From Clostridia bacterium (GTDB lineage Bacteria > Bacillota > Clostridia > TANB77 > CAG-508): 64,000 nucleotides of DNA. The stretch is taken from contig JAFXOY010000024.1 in NCBI GenBank assembly GCA_017528375.1, positions 25,497 to 89,496 of the forward strand, read 5' to 3'. Below the pieces are notes generated by a model. It ran no database searches, was not told where the DNA came from, and saw only the letters and a program-made list of their open reading frames with translations. Shown here piece after piece: positions 37,739-47,551 of this stretch. The translations under genes and the position numbers were made by a program. Within the stretch, counting starts at the first letter, position 1; the number at the start of each line of letters is the position of its first letter.

Positions 37739-40700
37739 TTGAACATTCTAACAAATGAATTGCAAAATTCAAAAAAATTTTCAGAAGTAATTAATCATAT
37801 AAAAGAAACACAAAGTCCGATAAGTTTATCGGGCTTATCTGACATGGGGAAAATTCTGACAATAGCTGCTTTAAATGAAGGACTAAATAAAAATATATGT
37901 GTAATAACTTATAATCAAATACAAGCCAAAAGATTATTAAAGGATATGTCTTATTTCGCACATAAAGCGGCCATTTTCCCAAAAAAAGAATTAGTTACTT
38001 ACGATTACATTGCTGAAAGCAAAGACTTACCATATGAAAGAATTGAAGTTTTAAATAACATAAAATCAAATAAAATAAACATTCTAATTGTAACCATAGA
38101 AGCTTTAATGCAAGATATGGTTTCAAAAGATGTTTTATATAAAAATTCTATAAAAGTTAGTGTAGGGGATACATTAAAGTTAGATTACTTAAAACAAAAA
38201 TTGGTCGATTTAGGTTATGAAAGAAAAGACTTAATAGATGGAAGAGGACAATTTAGCATTAGAGGTGGAATTGTTGATATATCAGTCACTGAAAATCAAG
38301 GTGTAAGATTAGAGTTTTGGGGTGATGATATTGATTCTATAAGAAAATTCGATATTATATCTCAAAGATCTACACAAATGCTTGAACATTTTGAAATTAA
38401 TCCATCACATGAATACGTTCTAGAAGATGGTTTAGATAAAGTAATTGAAAATATTGAAAAAGCAAACTATCAGAACAAACAAACTATAAAGGAAGATATT
38501 GAAATTATACGTTCAGGAGATTATATTAGCAAAATAGATAAATATTTCAATAGCTTTTACGGTAAAAAATCTAATATTCTAGAGTATTTAAATAATTTTG
38601 TAATAGTTTTAGATGAATTTGGAAAAATAAATCAAAGAATCGATAATATAAAAATAGAAAATAAAAATTTAGTTAAAACATTATTAGAGAAAAATAAGAG
38701 TGTTCCAGATGTAATAGATAATTTAGTTAGTTTTAAAAAACTAACTGAAAATAGTCTAAACATAGAATCTAAAAATCAACCATGTATTTATTTATTCAAA
38801 GATGATATGGTAAGTAGTAAAATTACAAACACAATTTGTTCGTTTAACTATAGAGATGTTCTATTTTATAAAAACGAAATTGACAGTTTAGCAACAACTT
38901 TGCAAGATGCTGTAAAACGTAAAAAGAAGATATTAATTTTAGGTGGCAGTGAAGAAAATGCTAAAAAAATTGGTATATTATTAAATGATAGAAACCTAGA
39001 AAATTCATTTACAAAAAAGGTTGAAGAATTAGAAAAAGGAAAAATAATAATTACAACAGGAGCTTTAACGTCTGGGTTTGAAGCTTATGATTTGAATTTA
39101 TTAGTAATTTCAAGTGAGGACTTTTTTACATCAATACCTGTAAAAAAGAAAAAGGTTTCAAAAGATTTTAAAGAAGCGGAAAAAGTTGTATTCGCAGATT
39201 TAAGAATAGGTGATTATGTTGTACATCAAGCTCATGGTATAGGGCAATATATTGGAGTAAACACAATTAAGGCAGATAATGTTGTAAAAGATTATATTAA
39301 AATTAGATATAAAGATGATGACATTTTATATGTTCCTACAACCAATATGGACACAATAAGAAAATATGTTGGTTCAGAAGGTACTCCTAAGATTTATAAA
39401 CTTGGTGGCAAAGATTGGTCTAAGGTAAAAGCAAGAGTTAAAAATAATTTAAGAGAAGTTGCAAAAGAGCTTGTTGAATTATATGCTAAAAGAGAAAAGA
39501 TATCAGGTCATGCTTATAGTAAAGATACAGAGTGGCAGAAACAATTTGAAGAAAATTTTGAATATGTAGAAACAGATGATCAATTACGTTGTATAGAAGA
39601 AGTAAAAAAAGACATGGAACAAGCAAAACCAATGGATAGACTTCTTTGTGGTGATGTTGGTTATGGTAAAACAGAAGTAGCAATAAGAGCAGCATTTAAG
39701 GCTGTAATGGATCATAAGCAAGTTGCTTATTTAGTTCCAACTACTGTTCTTGCAAATCAACAATATGAAGAGTTTAACAGAAGAATGAAAGATTTTGCTA
39801 TAAATGTTGAATTATTAAATAGATTTAGAACAAAGAAAGAACAATCAAATACTATTAAGAAATTAAAATTAGGGGAAGCGGATGTTGTTGTTGGAACTCA
39901 TAGAATTTTAAGTGAAGATGTTGAGTTCAAAGATTTAGGTTTATTAATAATAGATGAAGAGCATAGATTTGGTGTTAAAGATAAAGAGAAAATTAAACAA
40001 CTAAAAAATAGTGTAGATGTTTTAACAATGACTGCAACACCAATTCCAAGAACACTTCATATGTCTATAGTTGGAGTTAGAGATATGTCTGTTATTTATG
40101 AACCACCACAAGCAAGGAAACCAGTTCAAACTTATGTGTTAGAATATGACCAAGATGTTATAAAAGAGGTTATTACAAAAGAATTGGAAAGAGATGGGCA
40201 AGTGTTTTATTTATATAATAATGTTGAAAACATCGAAGCGAAGGCAGCTGAGATTTCAAAGTTAGTGCCAGAAGCGGATGTTAGCTTTGCACATGGACAA
40301 ATGAGTGGTAAAGAAATAGAAGAAATAATGTTTGACTTTATAAATAAGAAAACTAATGTATTGGTATGTACAACAATTTTAGAGTCAGGAATAGATATTC
40401 CAAATGCTAATACAATTATAGTTGAAAATGCAGATAGGTTAGGTTTAGCACAGCTATATCAAATTCGTGGAAGAGTTGGTAGAAGTGATAAACAGGCATA
40501 TGCATATATAACATATAAACCAGACAAACTATTATCAGAAGTTGCAGACAAACGTTTAAAGGCAATTAAAGAATTTACTGAATTTGGTTCAGGCTTTAAA
40601 ATTGCAATGCGTGACCTTGAAATTAGAGGTGCAGGCAGTTTACTTGGAGAAATTCAACATGGACATATGGAACAAGTAGGATATGAAATGTATTGTAAAT

Positions 40701-41224
40701 TATTAGATGAAGTAATAAAAGAAATGCAGGGAATTGAAGTAAAAGAAGAAGTAGATGTTCAAATTGATTTGAATATTTCAAGTTATATTCCAGATGAGTA
40801 TATTAGTGATTCAAGTCAAAAAATAGAAATTTATCAAGATATTGCTTTGTGTAGAACTGAAGAAGATATTGCAAACATTGTAGATGAACTTATTGATAGA
40901 TATGGTAATATGCCTACAGAAGTTGAGAATTTGCTAGAAATTGTTAGAATCAAGGAATTATGTAGAAAAGCTAACATAGTTAAATTGTCTAAGAAAAATA
41001 GCGGATTTGTCTTCTACTTTGATAGCAGCAAATTTGATTTTTCTGTTGTTGATAGCTTGATTAAAGAATATGGAAATTTGGTCAGCTTTTCTCCTGGAAA
41101 GGAACCTTATGTTACTTTGAGGAGTAAGGCGATGAAAGTTTCTGAAGAGTTTGAGGAGATAAAGAAATTTTTTGCACAATTGTGCAGAAAGGAGTTATTT
41201 GAAGATGCAAGTAATAACAAGTAA
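37739..41224 (+). CDS. mfd: Transcription-repair coupling factor Mfd
   Basis: 1161 residues from TTG 37739 (GAAAGGA 12 bases before; no in-frame ATG closer to the family start). UvrB-like N-terminal region, RNA polymerase-interaction domain GDYVVHQAHGIGQYIG near 500, RecG-like helicase with Walker A GDVGYGKTEVA near 640, DEEH box (IIDEEHRFG), TATPIPRTL and ESGIDIPNANTII, QIRGRVGRS, and the C-terminal autoinhibitory domain. It removes stalled RNA polymerase and recruits UvrA. The end overlaps the start of the methyltransferase gene by 20 bases. Confidence 0.97.
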   Translation: MNILTNELQNSKKFSEVINHIKETQSPISLSGLSDMGKILTIAALNEGLNKNICVITYNQIQAKRLLKDMSYFAHKAAIFPKKELVTYDYIAESKDLPYERIEVLNNIKSNKINILIVTIEALMQDMVSKDVLYKNSIKVSVGDTLKLDYLKQKLVDLGYERKDLIDGRGQFSIRGGIVDISVTENQGVRLEFWGDDIDSIRKFDIISQRSTQMLEHFEINPSHEYVLEDGLDKVIENIEKANYQNKQTIKEDIEIIRSGDYISKIDKYFNSFYGKKSNILEYLNNFVIVLDEFGKINQRIDNIKIENKNLVKTLLEKNKSVPDVIDNLVSFKKLTENSLNIESKNQPCIYLFKDDMVSSKITNTICSFNYRDVLFYKNEIDSLATTLQDAVKRKKKILILGGSEENAKKIGILLNDRNLENSFTKKVEELEKGKIIITTGALTSGFEAYDLNLLVISSEDFFTSIPVKKKKVSKDFKEAEKVVFADLRIGDYVVHQAHGIGQYIGVNTIKADNVVKDYIKIRYKDDDILYVPTTNMDTIRKYVGSEGTPKIYKLGGKDWSKVKARVKNNLREVAKELVELYAKREKISGHAYSKDTEWQKQFEENFEYVETDDQLRCIEEVKKDMEQAKPMDRLLCGDVGYGKTEVAIRAAFKAVMDHKQVAYLVPTTVLANQQYEEFNRRMKDFAINVELLNRFRTKKEQSNTIKKLKLGEADVVVGTHRILSEDVEFKDLGLLIIDEEHRFGVKDKEKIKQLKNSVDVLTMTATPIPRTLHMSIVGVRDMSVIYEPPQARKPVQTYVLEYDQDVIKEVITKELERDGQVFYLYNNVENIEAKAAEISKLVPEADVSFAHGQMSGKEIEEIMFDFINKKTNVLVCTTILESGIDIPNANTIIVENADRLGLAQLYQIRGRVGRSDKQAYAYITYKPDKLLSEVADKRLKAIKEFTEFGSGFKIAMRDLEIRGAGSLLGEIQHGHMEQVGYEMYCKLLDEVIKEMQGIEVKEEVDVQIDLNISSYIPDEYISDSSQKIEIYQDIALCRTEEDIANIVDELIDRYGNMPTEVENLLEIVRIKELCRKANIVKLSKKNSGFVFYFDSSKFDFSVVDSLIKEYGNLVSFSPGKEPYVTLRSKAMKVSEEFEEIKKFFAQLCRKELFEDASNNK

Positions 41225-41993
41225 AGATAACGAAGTGGTTAAAAATATAAAAAAATTAAAGGAAAAGAAATTCCGTGATGAGAAAATGCAATATGTTGTT
41301 GAAGGAATTAAATTAGTTAGTGAAGCAATTGAAGAAGACACTAATATAGATAGTGTAGTTGTTTGTGAAGATTGTGTTAACGACGGAACTCTTGATAAAA
41401 AGTTATTATATGAAATTGCTAAATATAAATGTATTTATGTTACAGAGAAAATATTTGATACATTAACAGATGTTTCAAATCCACAAGGAATTTTAGCGGT
41501 AGTTAATAGAGAGAATAATAGTAGTGACATAGATTATAATCAAGACTTTATTGTTGCGTTAGACGGAATTCAAGATCCTGGAAATCTTGGAACTATTTTA
41601 AGAACTGTAGATAGTGCAGGGTTAAATCAAATAATTCTTTCTAAGGAAACTGCTGATAGTTTTAATCCAAAAGTTGTTAGATCTACAATGGGTGGTATTT
41701 TCAGAGTAAATACGATTAAGTGTGAGAATTTAGTTGAAATGTTAAAAGATTTGCAAAAACATGGATTTGAAGTTGTAGTAACTTCTTTAGATACAAAAAA
41801 TAGTGTTTATGATATTGATTATCATAAAAAAGTAATTGTTATTGGAAATGAAGCTAATGGTGTTTCAAAGGAAGTTCAAGATATGGCTGATAAGAAAGTA
41901 AAAATTCCAATGCTTGGGAAGACGGAAAGTTTAAATGCTAGTGTGGCTGCTGGAATTATGATTTATGAATATGTTAGAGGTAAAGTGAAATAA
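41205..41993 (+). CDS. TrmH/SpoU-family RNA 2'-O-methyltransferase
   Basis: 262 residues from ATG 41205 (GAAAGGAG upstream, inside the mfd end). N-terminal L30e-like substrate-binding part, then the SPOUT domain: DGIQDPGNLGTILRTVDSAG (motif 1), VVIGNEANGVSKE (motif 2) and MLGKTESLNASVAAGIMIYE (motif 3), which form the knotted SAM site. Target is a rRNA or tRNA ribose. Translationally coupled to mfd. Confidence 0.92.
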   Translation: MQVITSKDNEVVKNIKKLKEKKFRDEKMQYVVEGIKLVSEAIEEDTNIDSVVVCEDCVNDGTLDKKLLYEIAKYKCIYVTEKIFDTLTDVSNPQGILAVVNRENNSSDIDYNQDFIVALDGIQDPGNLGTILRTVDSAGLNQIILSKETADSFNPKVVRSTMGGIFRVNTIKCENLVEMLKDLQKHGFEVVVTSLDTKNSVYDIDYHKKVIVIGNEANGVSKEVQDMADKKVKIPMLGKTESLNASVAAGIMIYEYVRGKVK

Positions 41994-41999
41994 AAGTAA

Positions 42000-42032
42000 A
42001 AGAGTAGTTCTTTTAAGAACTACTCTTCTTTA
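42000..42032. terminator. Bidirectional terminator
   Basis: AGAGTAGTTCTT / AAGAACTACTCTTC stem between converging genes. Confidence 0.8.
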
Positions 42033-42484
42033 TTTGAATTTATATTATTTTGAACTATTTCAGAAACACCTTCAGGTAAAGCTAGAATTGTTTGATTAGG
42101 TAATGAAATGAATTTTCCTGAAAATAATTTTTTTAATTTTATAAATAAAAGCTTAAATCTATTTCTAGTTTGAATTTCTTCATTTGCTAAATTTGCACTA
42201 TATTCTAATCTGTGCAATGTAGAAGCTCCATAGTGTTCATAAATTTCAATAAATTTTTCTTCGGTTATCAAGTTTTTTAATTCTTGTTTTTTATATTTAC
42301 GTGGAACATATTTTAAATAAGCTTCTTTTCCATATTTTTCGTAAATTTGTTCAAATTTATAATATGATTTTTGAAATTCTACATTTGAATGGAAAACTTG
42401 ATTAAATTTATATTCTTCATATTCAATTTCTTCAATTATTTCTTTTATTTCACTTTTAATCTTTTGTTTTAACTCTTTATTCAT
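42020..42484 (-). CDS. Hypothetical protein, 154 aa
   Basis: ATG 42484-42482 after GAAGGGATT on the minus strand. Lysine/glutamate-rich helical protein with many Tyr; no recognised family, no clear membrane helix. Codon use resembles the housekeeping genes more than the orphan cassettes. No in-frame CGG. Confidence 0.6.
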   Translation of the reverse strand: MNKELKQKIKSEIKEIIEEIEYEEYKFNQVFHSNVEFQKSYYKFEQIYEKYGKEAYLKYVPRKYKKQELKNLITEEKFIEIYEHYGASTLHRLEYSANLANEEIQTRNRFKLLFIKLKKLFSGKFISLPNQTILALPEGVSEIVQNNINSNKEE

Positions 42485-42575
42485 AATAATCCCTTCAAAA
42501 AAATTATTTACATTTTTATTTTAACATAACATTTATTATATTACAATATAAAAACTTTACATTAAAGAATTTTTT

Positions 42576-42617
42576 TAAAAAAGCCAAAAAGCACAGTAAT
42601 ACTGTGCTTTTTAGCTA
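42576..42617. terminator. Terminator between two minus-strand genes
   Basis: AAAAAGCACAGTA / TACTGTGCTTTTT stem. Confidence 0.8.
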
Positions 42618-42626
42618 CGTAGTTGC

Positions 42627-42941
42627 TCAATAAAAAGAATATCCTCCATATCGAGATCTCCTGCAATGGGCAAGTAAAGTTCCTTTTTTTATTTGCCTTT
42701 TAGAAATAATAAACCACAACAAGCCAAATGGATTATGTTCCAAACGGATAACGGTTTTATTGCATGTTACGATAGTTTTTGCTTCAATCAAATATTGGTT
42801 AGAAGTGTTTTTAATTTTTCTAAAACGAACTTTTAAATCAACCCGTCCATCATATGCAATTTTGTTTAGCAATTCGTTGATTTCACAAACAATCTGTTTG
42901 TTTTGCAGTTTGGTTTCTTTTATTGAGATTAGTTTTGACAT
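42627..42941 (-). CDS. Hypothetical protein, 104 aa (orphan cassette)
   Basis: ATG 42941-42939 after AGGAGGATT on the minus strand. Basic protein with a short hydrophobic stretch (FGLLWFIISK) and a C-terminal CRRSRYGGYSFY. Not recognised. In-frame CGG at 42845-42843 is Arg in YDGRVDL; a +1 shift would stop within four codons. Confidence 0.6.
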   Translation of the reverse strand: MSKLISIKETKLQNKQIVCEINELLNKIAYDGRVDLKVRFRKIKNTSNQYLIEAKTIVTCNKTVIRLEHNPFGLLWFIISKRQIKKGTLLAHCRRSRYGGYSFY

Positions 42942-43126
42942 ATAAAATCCTCCTATAATTATAGTTTGAATTTGGTGAATTTGCTTTAATATACCATTTA
43001 TTATACTACATTTTTTATAAAAAAACAATGCGTTAATAATGATTTGCAATTTACATAAATAAATGTTATAATTGTAAGGAATTTTTATTACAACCCTAAA
43101 AACAAATGAAAAGGAGATGCAAAGAA

Positions 43127-44059
43127 GTGAAAAAAAATATTTATAGGCGGAGGAGGCTTTGTGCTCTTATAATCTTAATAATTATAGTACTACTTACAAA
43201 AATGCTAATTTTCTTTTGTAGGGATTACCGGTATGCAGGAAATAATGATAAATTCCAGAAATCATATATAGTTTATGAAGAAGGAAGTCCTGTAATAGGT
43301 GACAATAGTATGTATTTAGAAGAGGTTTTAGCACAATGTAAGAATTTTATCCTTCAAAATGAAGAATTAAAATCAAAATATCCGTATCTTAACTGGAAAA
43401 ATGTTGAAGAAGCTACAATTACATTTTGTAAATACATTGAAATGTCAAATGGCGATGTATTGAAAAATGAAATTGCTGCTAAATATTATTCACCAGAGAA
43501 TAAAGTATTGGTAATGGAAGGAACGTATGTTGTGTATAATGAACCGTTTTTAAAACGAATTCTTATACATGAATTAATGCATGATCTTACATATTCTCAA
43601 TACTTAAGCTCAAATCTGTTGAATGAAGCATTTGCCGAGAAACTTTGCGAGAAAATTTGTAATCAAAATAGCATTCCATTCACATATTCTACAGAATATA
43701 CATATAATATCTGGCTTTATGATACATTAGAAAATGTATTTGGAACTGAGCAATTAATGTATATGTGCTATTATGGCTTTTTAAATGACATGATAGACTT
43801 ATATACTAAAAAAGGCTACAGTAACAAACTGTTTAATGTATTGGAAAATTTAGATTATTATGAAAAAAATGGGAAAAACAGTGTATTTAAGAAGCAAAAA
43901 TGTGAAAAAATGCTAAAAACTGCAGAAGATATAATTGTACATCTTACTCATAATTATATTAATGATCCTAAAAATAATTGTGATAAAGAAGTTGTTATAG
44001 CTAACTGCAAAAAAATGCTGGTTTCTGATGAAGACTACTTCTTAAAGAGACTAGAGTAA
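43127..44059 (+). CDS. Putative membrane-anchored zinc metalloprotease, 310 aa (orphan cassette)
   Basis: GTG 43127 is favoured because AAAGGAGATG lies just upstream. One N-terminal membrane helix after a basic start (IYRRRRLCALIILIIIVLL). The extracellular part carries ILIHELMHDLTYSQYL, a HExxH zinc motif, followed about 20 residues later by LLNEAFAE, the likely third ligand Glu, a gluzincin layout. Two in-frame CGG codons (43148 in YRRRR, 43229 in DYRYAG) must be Arg. Family otherwise unknown. Confidence 0.65.
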   Translation: MKKNIYRRRRLCALIILIIIVLLTKMLIFFCRDYRYAGNNDKFQKSYIVYEEGSPVIGDNSMYLEEVLAQCKNFILQNEELKSKYPYLNWKNVEEATITFCKYIEMSNGDVLKNEIAAKYYSPENKVLVMEGTYVVYNEPFLKRILIHELMHDLTYSQYLSSNLLNEAFAEKLCEKICNQNSIPFTYSTEYTYNIWLYDTLENVFGTEQLMYMCYYGFLNDMIDLYTKKGYSNKLFNVLENLDYYEKNGKNSVFKKQKCEKMLKTAEDIIVHLTHNYINDPKNNCDKEVVIANCKKMLVSDEDYFLKRLE

Positions 44060-44063
44060 AAGG

Positions 44064-44099
44064 GGAAAAGAGCACAAATAATTTGTGCTCTTTTTTATT
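44064..44099 (+). terminator. Terminator
   Basis: AAAGAGCACAAAT / ATTTGTGCTCTTTTTT stem. Confidence 0.85.
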
Positions 44100-44204
44100 A
44101 TTTAAATACAAAAAAACTGTGAAAGTTATTGAATTTTCTAACAAATTTAGTTATAATATATCTATTGAAAGTAAATGTATTAATTTGAAGGGAATGAAAG
44201 CTAT

Positions 44205-45962
44205 ATGTATAGAAATAAAAACTGTGGAGAATTAACTATAAAAAATGTAGGAGAAGAAGTAACACTTGCTGGATGGATTCAAAGAATTAGAAATCTTGGC
44301 GGTATGAAATTTATAGATTTAAGAGATCAATTTGGAATAACTCAAATTGTAATTTCAGATAATGAAGAAATGCAAAAACAATCACAAGATTTAGTTACTG
44401 AAACTGTAATTCAAGTTATAGGAAATGTAGTTGAAAGAAGTAGCAAAAATGATAAAATTCCAACAGGTGAAATTGAAATAGATGCTAAAAAAATAACAGT
44501 ACTTGGAAAATGTAAATCAACACTTCCATTTGAAGTAAATTCAGAAAAAGCAGATATAAACCTAGTAAAAGAAGATTTAAGATTAGAATATAGATTTTTA
44601 GATTTAAGAAACGAAAAATTGCATAATACAATTTTACTTCGTTCAAAAGTATTAAAAACATTAAGAGATAAAATGGATGAATTAGGATTTAGCGAAATTC
44701 AAACACCAATTTTAGCTAATTCATCACCAGAAGGTGCACGTGATTATTTAGTTCCAAGTAGATTACATCCAGGTGAATTCTACGCACTTCCACAAGCACC
44801 GCAACAATTTAAACAATTGTTAATGGTATCAGGATTTGATAAATATTTCCAAATAGCTCCATGTTTTAGAGACGAAGACCCTAGAGCAGATAGAGCACCA
44901 GGAGAATTTTATCAACTAGATTTTGAAATGAGTTTTGCTGAACAAGAGGATGTTTTCAAAGTATTAGAAGAAATATTTATTTCAACATTTAGAAAACATA
45001 CAAATTGGGAAGTTCCAGATGGACCATTTTTACGTATTCCATATAAAGAAGCAATGGAAAAATACGGAATTGATAAACCAGATTTAAGAAACCCATTAAT
45101 AATTCAAGATGCAACTCAAATTTTTGCAAATACTGAATTTAACGCATTTAAAGATAAAACAATAAAAGTAATAGTAGTTCCAAATGGAGCTGAACAAGGA
45201 AGAAAATTCTTTGATAATATGTCTGAATTTGCAGTAAATGAATTAGGAGCAAAAGGGTTAGCTTGGACAAAATTTGATCAAGAGAACAATGTTGCAGGAG
45301 GAATTGCTAAGTTTATTACAGATGATGTAAAAGCAGGATTACAAGAAAAACTAGGAGTTAAACCAAATGACAGTTTATTCTTTGTAGCAGATGAATTTGA
45401 AACAGCTCAAAAAATTGCAGGTCAAGTAAGAATTGAATTAGGAAATAGATTAGAGTTATTAGAAAAGAATATATACAGATTCTGTTTAATAGTAGATTTT
45501 CCAATGTATGAATTATCTGATGAAGGAACAATAGATTTCAATCATAACCCATTCTCAATGCCACAAGGTGGAATGGATGCATTGTTAAATAAAAATCCAT
45601 TAGATATATTAGCATACCAATTTGACGTAGTATGTAATGGATATGAAATGGCATCAGGTGCGGTTAGAAACCATGACATAGAAATAATGAAAAAAGCATT
45701 TGAAATTGCAGGATATAGTGAACAAGATGTTGAAACAAGATTTGGTGCATTGTATAAAGCATTCCAATATGGAACTCCACCACATGCTGGTGCAGCTCCT
45801 GGAATTGATAGAATGATAATGCTTTTAGCAGATTCTCAAAATATTAGAGAAGTTATTGCATTCCCTAAAAATAAAAAAGCAAGAGATGTTTTAATGGGAG
45901 CACCTTCTCTTGTTTCTGAAGAACAACTTAAAGATGTTCATATTTCTATTATTAAAGAATAA
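44205..45962 (+). CDS. aspS: Aspartyl-tRNA synthetase
   Basis: 585 residues, class IIb. OB-fold anticodon domain (VTLAGWIQRIRNLGGMKFIDLRD), motif 2 FRDEDPRADRAPGEFYQLDFEMSF, bacterial GAD insertion (residues 290-420) and motif 3 GIDRMIMLL. It charges tRNA-Asp; whether it also charges tRNA-Asn cannot be told by eye. Own promoter (TTGAAT, 17 bases, TATAAT). Confidence 0.97.
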   Translation: MYRNKNCGELTIKNVGEEVTLAGWIQRIRNLGGMKFIDLRDQFGITQIVISDNEEMQKQSQDLVTETVIQVIGNVVERSSKNDKIPTGEIEIDAKKITVLGKCKSTLPFEVNSEKADINLVKEDLRLEYRFLDLRNEKLHNTILLRSKVLKTLRDKMDELGFSEIQTPILANSSPEGARDYLVPSRLHPGEFYALPQAPQQFKQLLMVSGFDKYFQIAPCFRDEDPRADRAPGEFYQLDFEMSFAEQEDVFKVLEEIFISTFRKHTNWEVPDGPFLRIPYKEAMEKYGIDKPDLRNPLIIQDATQIFANTEFNAFKDKTIKVIVVPNGAEQGRKFFDNMSEFAVNELGAKGLAWTKFDQENNVAGGIAKFITDDVKAGLQEKLGVKPNDSLFFVADEFETAQKIAGQVRIELGNRLELLEKNIYRFCLIVDFPMYELSDEGTIDFNHNPFSMPQGGMDALLNKNPLDILAYQFDVVCNGYEMASGAVRNHDIEIMKKAFEIAGYSEQDVETRFGALYKAFQYGTPPHAGAAPGIDRMIMLLADSQNIREVIAFPKNKKARDVLMGAPSLVSEEQLKDVHISIIKE

Positions 45963-45966
45963 GGTG

Positions 45967-45995
45967 TTGACATAACATAATTTATATGCTATAAT
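45967..45995 (+). promoter_or_regulatory. Promoter of a leader RNA
   Basis: TTGACA, 17-base spacer, TATAAT: a consensus promoter. Confidence 0.75.
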
Positions 45996-46002
45996 AAAAA
46001 CA

Positions 46003-46129
46003 TATTAAGAGTGTGCATAACCTTCAAGAAGGCGAGCTGCACAGCCAATTTTAAATAGTTGGTACACTTAAGTTTGGGTTTAAAGCTCATAAAGGAGTCT
46101 TAAGAAAAGATTTCTTTATGAGCTTTTTT
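46003..46129 (+). ncRNA. Structured leader or small RNA with terminator, unidentified
   Basis: Begins just after the promoter. AGTGTGC/GTACACT closes a three-way junction holding CCTTC-AA-GAAGG and GCTG-CA-CAGC hairpins; then an AAAGCTCATAAAG/CTTTATGAGCTTTTTT terminator at 46082-46129. It sits 70 bases before the MFS gene, so it may be a riboswitch controlling it, or a free small RNA. I could not match it to a known class. Confidence 0.55.
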
Positions 46130-46197
46130 GATTTTATTTTAAATCATAAACCTTGACTGCACATTTAAAATTATTAATTTAAAAGGAGAAATGAATT

Positions 46198-47409
46198 ATG
46201 GTGAAAAGTATTGTAAGGTCACGGATGAAAAAGTCTGTAAACCGGTATGAGGTTAATCTTAGAAAGATTATCTTCGAAAACGTTGTTACATCAATTGGAG
46301 CAGGATTTTCTATCTCTATAATGACAGAGTTTTGGAATTCTGTAGGAATGAATCAGACTAAAATTGGTTGGGTTCAGATGATGTATACAATTGTCGTTTT
46401 AATTTTTGATTTGCCAATGGGATATATTGCAGATAGATTTAATAGAAAGTTGCTTAATATAATTGGCGATATCGGTGTTGCATTTGCTTTTTTATTCTAT
46501 GCATTTTCCAAGAACATGTATATGGTACTTGCTGCAGAATGTTTATTAGGCGTTTTTAATGCTATGACAAATGGTGTAGATCAGTCATTTATGAAAGTTA
46601 CAGCAAATAAAATTGATCCAACTGGTGCATATTTTGCAAAAGTTACAAGAGATTCATATACAATAAAATACATAACATTGTTTATTGTTATGCTTCTTGG
46701 AGGATTTATTTCCAAAATAAGTTTGCGTTTAGCAATAGGAATATCATTTATTCCATATGTTATGGGAGCGATAGTGGCCTTTAACATCAAAGACTATGGA
46801 GAAAAAGCAATAGCAAAAAATTCAAATCCATTTAAAGATATGTATATTACAGTAAAGGATTTGATAAAAGCTCCTAAAATAAAGGCTTATATGCTATGCT
46901 ATATTCTCGGTAAAGAAATAACTCATTCACAAATTTGGATATTTACACCATTGTTAAAACAGTGTGGTGTTCCAGTAGAATTTGCATGTATTGGTTGGAT
47001 TCTTAATCAATTAATGCAAATTGTCGGTTCTAAATATTCAAAAAAATTCACAAAGTATACAATGTCAAGAAAATTTGGTGGTATTGTAGTAATTGAAATG
47101 ATGTGGTTATTGGTGCTTATAATACATACTAATATTGTTACAGTATGGTTATTTGCATTAAACGGTTTTGTCAAAGGATGCGCTGATTCAACTCTTGTAA
47201 CACCTTTGCAGGAAGAAACCAAAGATGAAATCCAAACTCAGGTGATGTCGATTGCATCAACTGGTGCACGACTGTTGTACATCCCAATGATATATTTTGT
47301 AAATTATCTCGGTGATATTAAATTAGAATTGGCATTACTTGGAGTTTTAGTAGTATTTTTGCCATTATGTTTAAAGGTGTATAAATCTTTAAAATCATTA
47401 AAAGAATAA
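46198..47409 (+). CDS. MFS transporter (orphan cassette)
   Basis: 403 residues, twelve predicted helices, with the MFS loop 2-3 motif GYIADRFNRKLL near residue 80. Substrate unknown. ATG after AAAAGGAGAA. Two in-frame CGG codons close to the start (46222, 46243: RSRMKKSVNRYEV) are read as Arg. Codon use is more mixed than in aspS and polC. Possibly controlled by the leader RNA upstream. Confidence 0.85.
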   Translation: MVKSIVRSRMKKSVNRYEVNLRKIIFENVVTSIGAGFSISIMTEFWNSVGMNQTKIGWVQMMYTIVVLIFDLPMGYIADRFNRKLLNIIGDIGVAFAFLFYAFSKNMYMVLAAECLLGVFNAMTNGVDQSFMKVTANKIDPTGAYFAKVTRDSYTIKYITLFIVMLLGGFISKISLRLAIGISFIPYVMGAIVAFNIKDYGEKAIAKNSNPFKDMYITVKDLIKAPKIKAYMLCYILGKEITHSQIWIFTPLLKQCGVPVEFACIGWILNQLMQIVGSKYSKKFTKYTMSRKFGGIVVIEMMWLLVLIIHTNIVTVWLFALNGFVKGCADSTLVTPLQEETKDEIQTQVMSIASTGARLLYIPMIYFVNYLGDIKLELALLGVLVVFLPLCLKVYKSLKSLKE

Positions 47410-47417
47410 TACTACGC

Positions 47418-47453
47418 CCAAAAGAGATGATTACAAATCATCTCTTTTTTTAA
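47418..47453 (+). terminator. Terminator
   Basis: AAAGAGATGATT / AATCATCTCTTTTTTT stem. Confidence 0.85.
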
Positions 47454-47551
47454 AATTTCGTAATTTTATGTATAACAAATCATTGAAAATCCAAATCAAT
47501 TCATATAAAATAATATATAAAGTTAGAAACAAAAAGGAAGTCGGATTAAAA

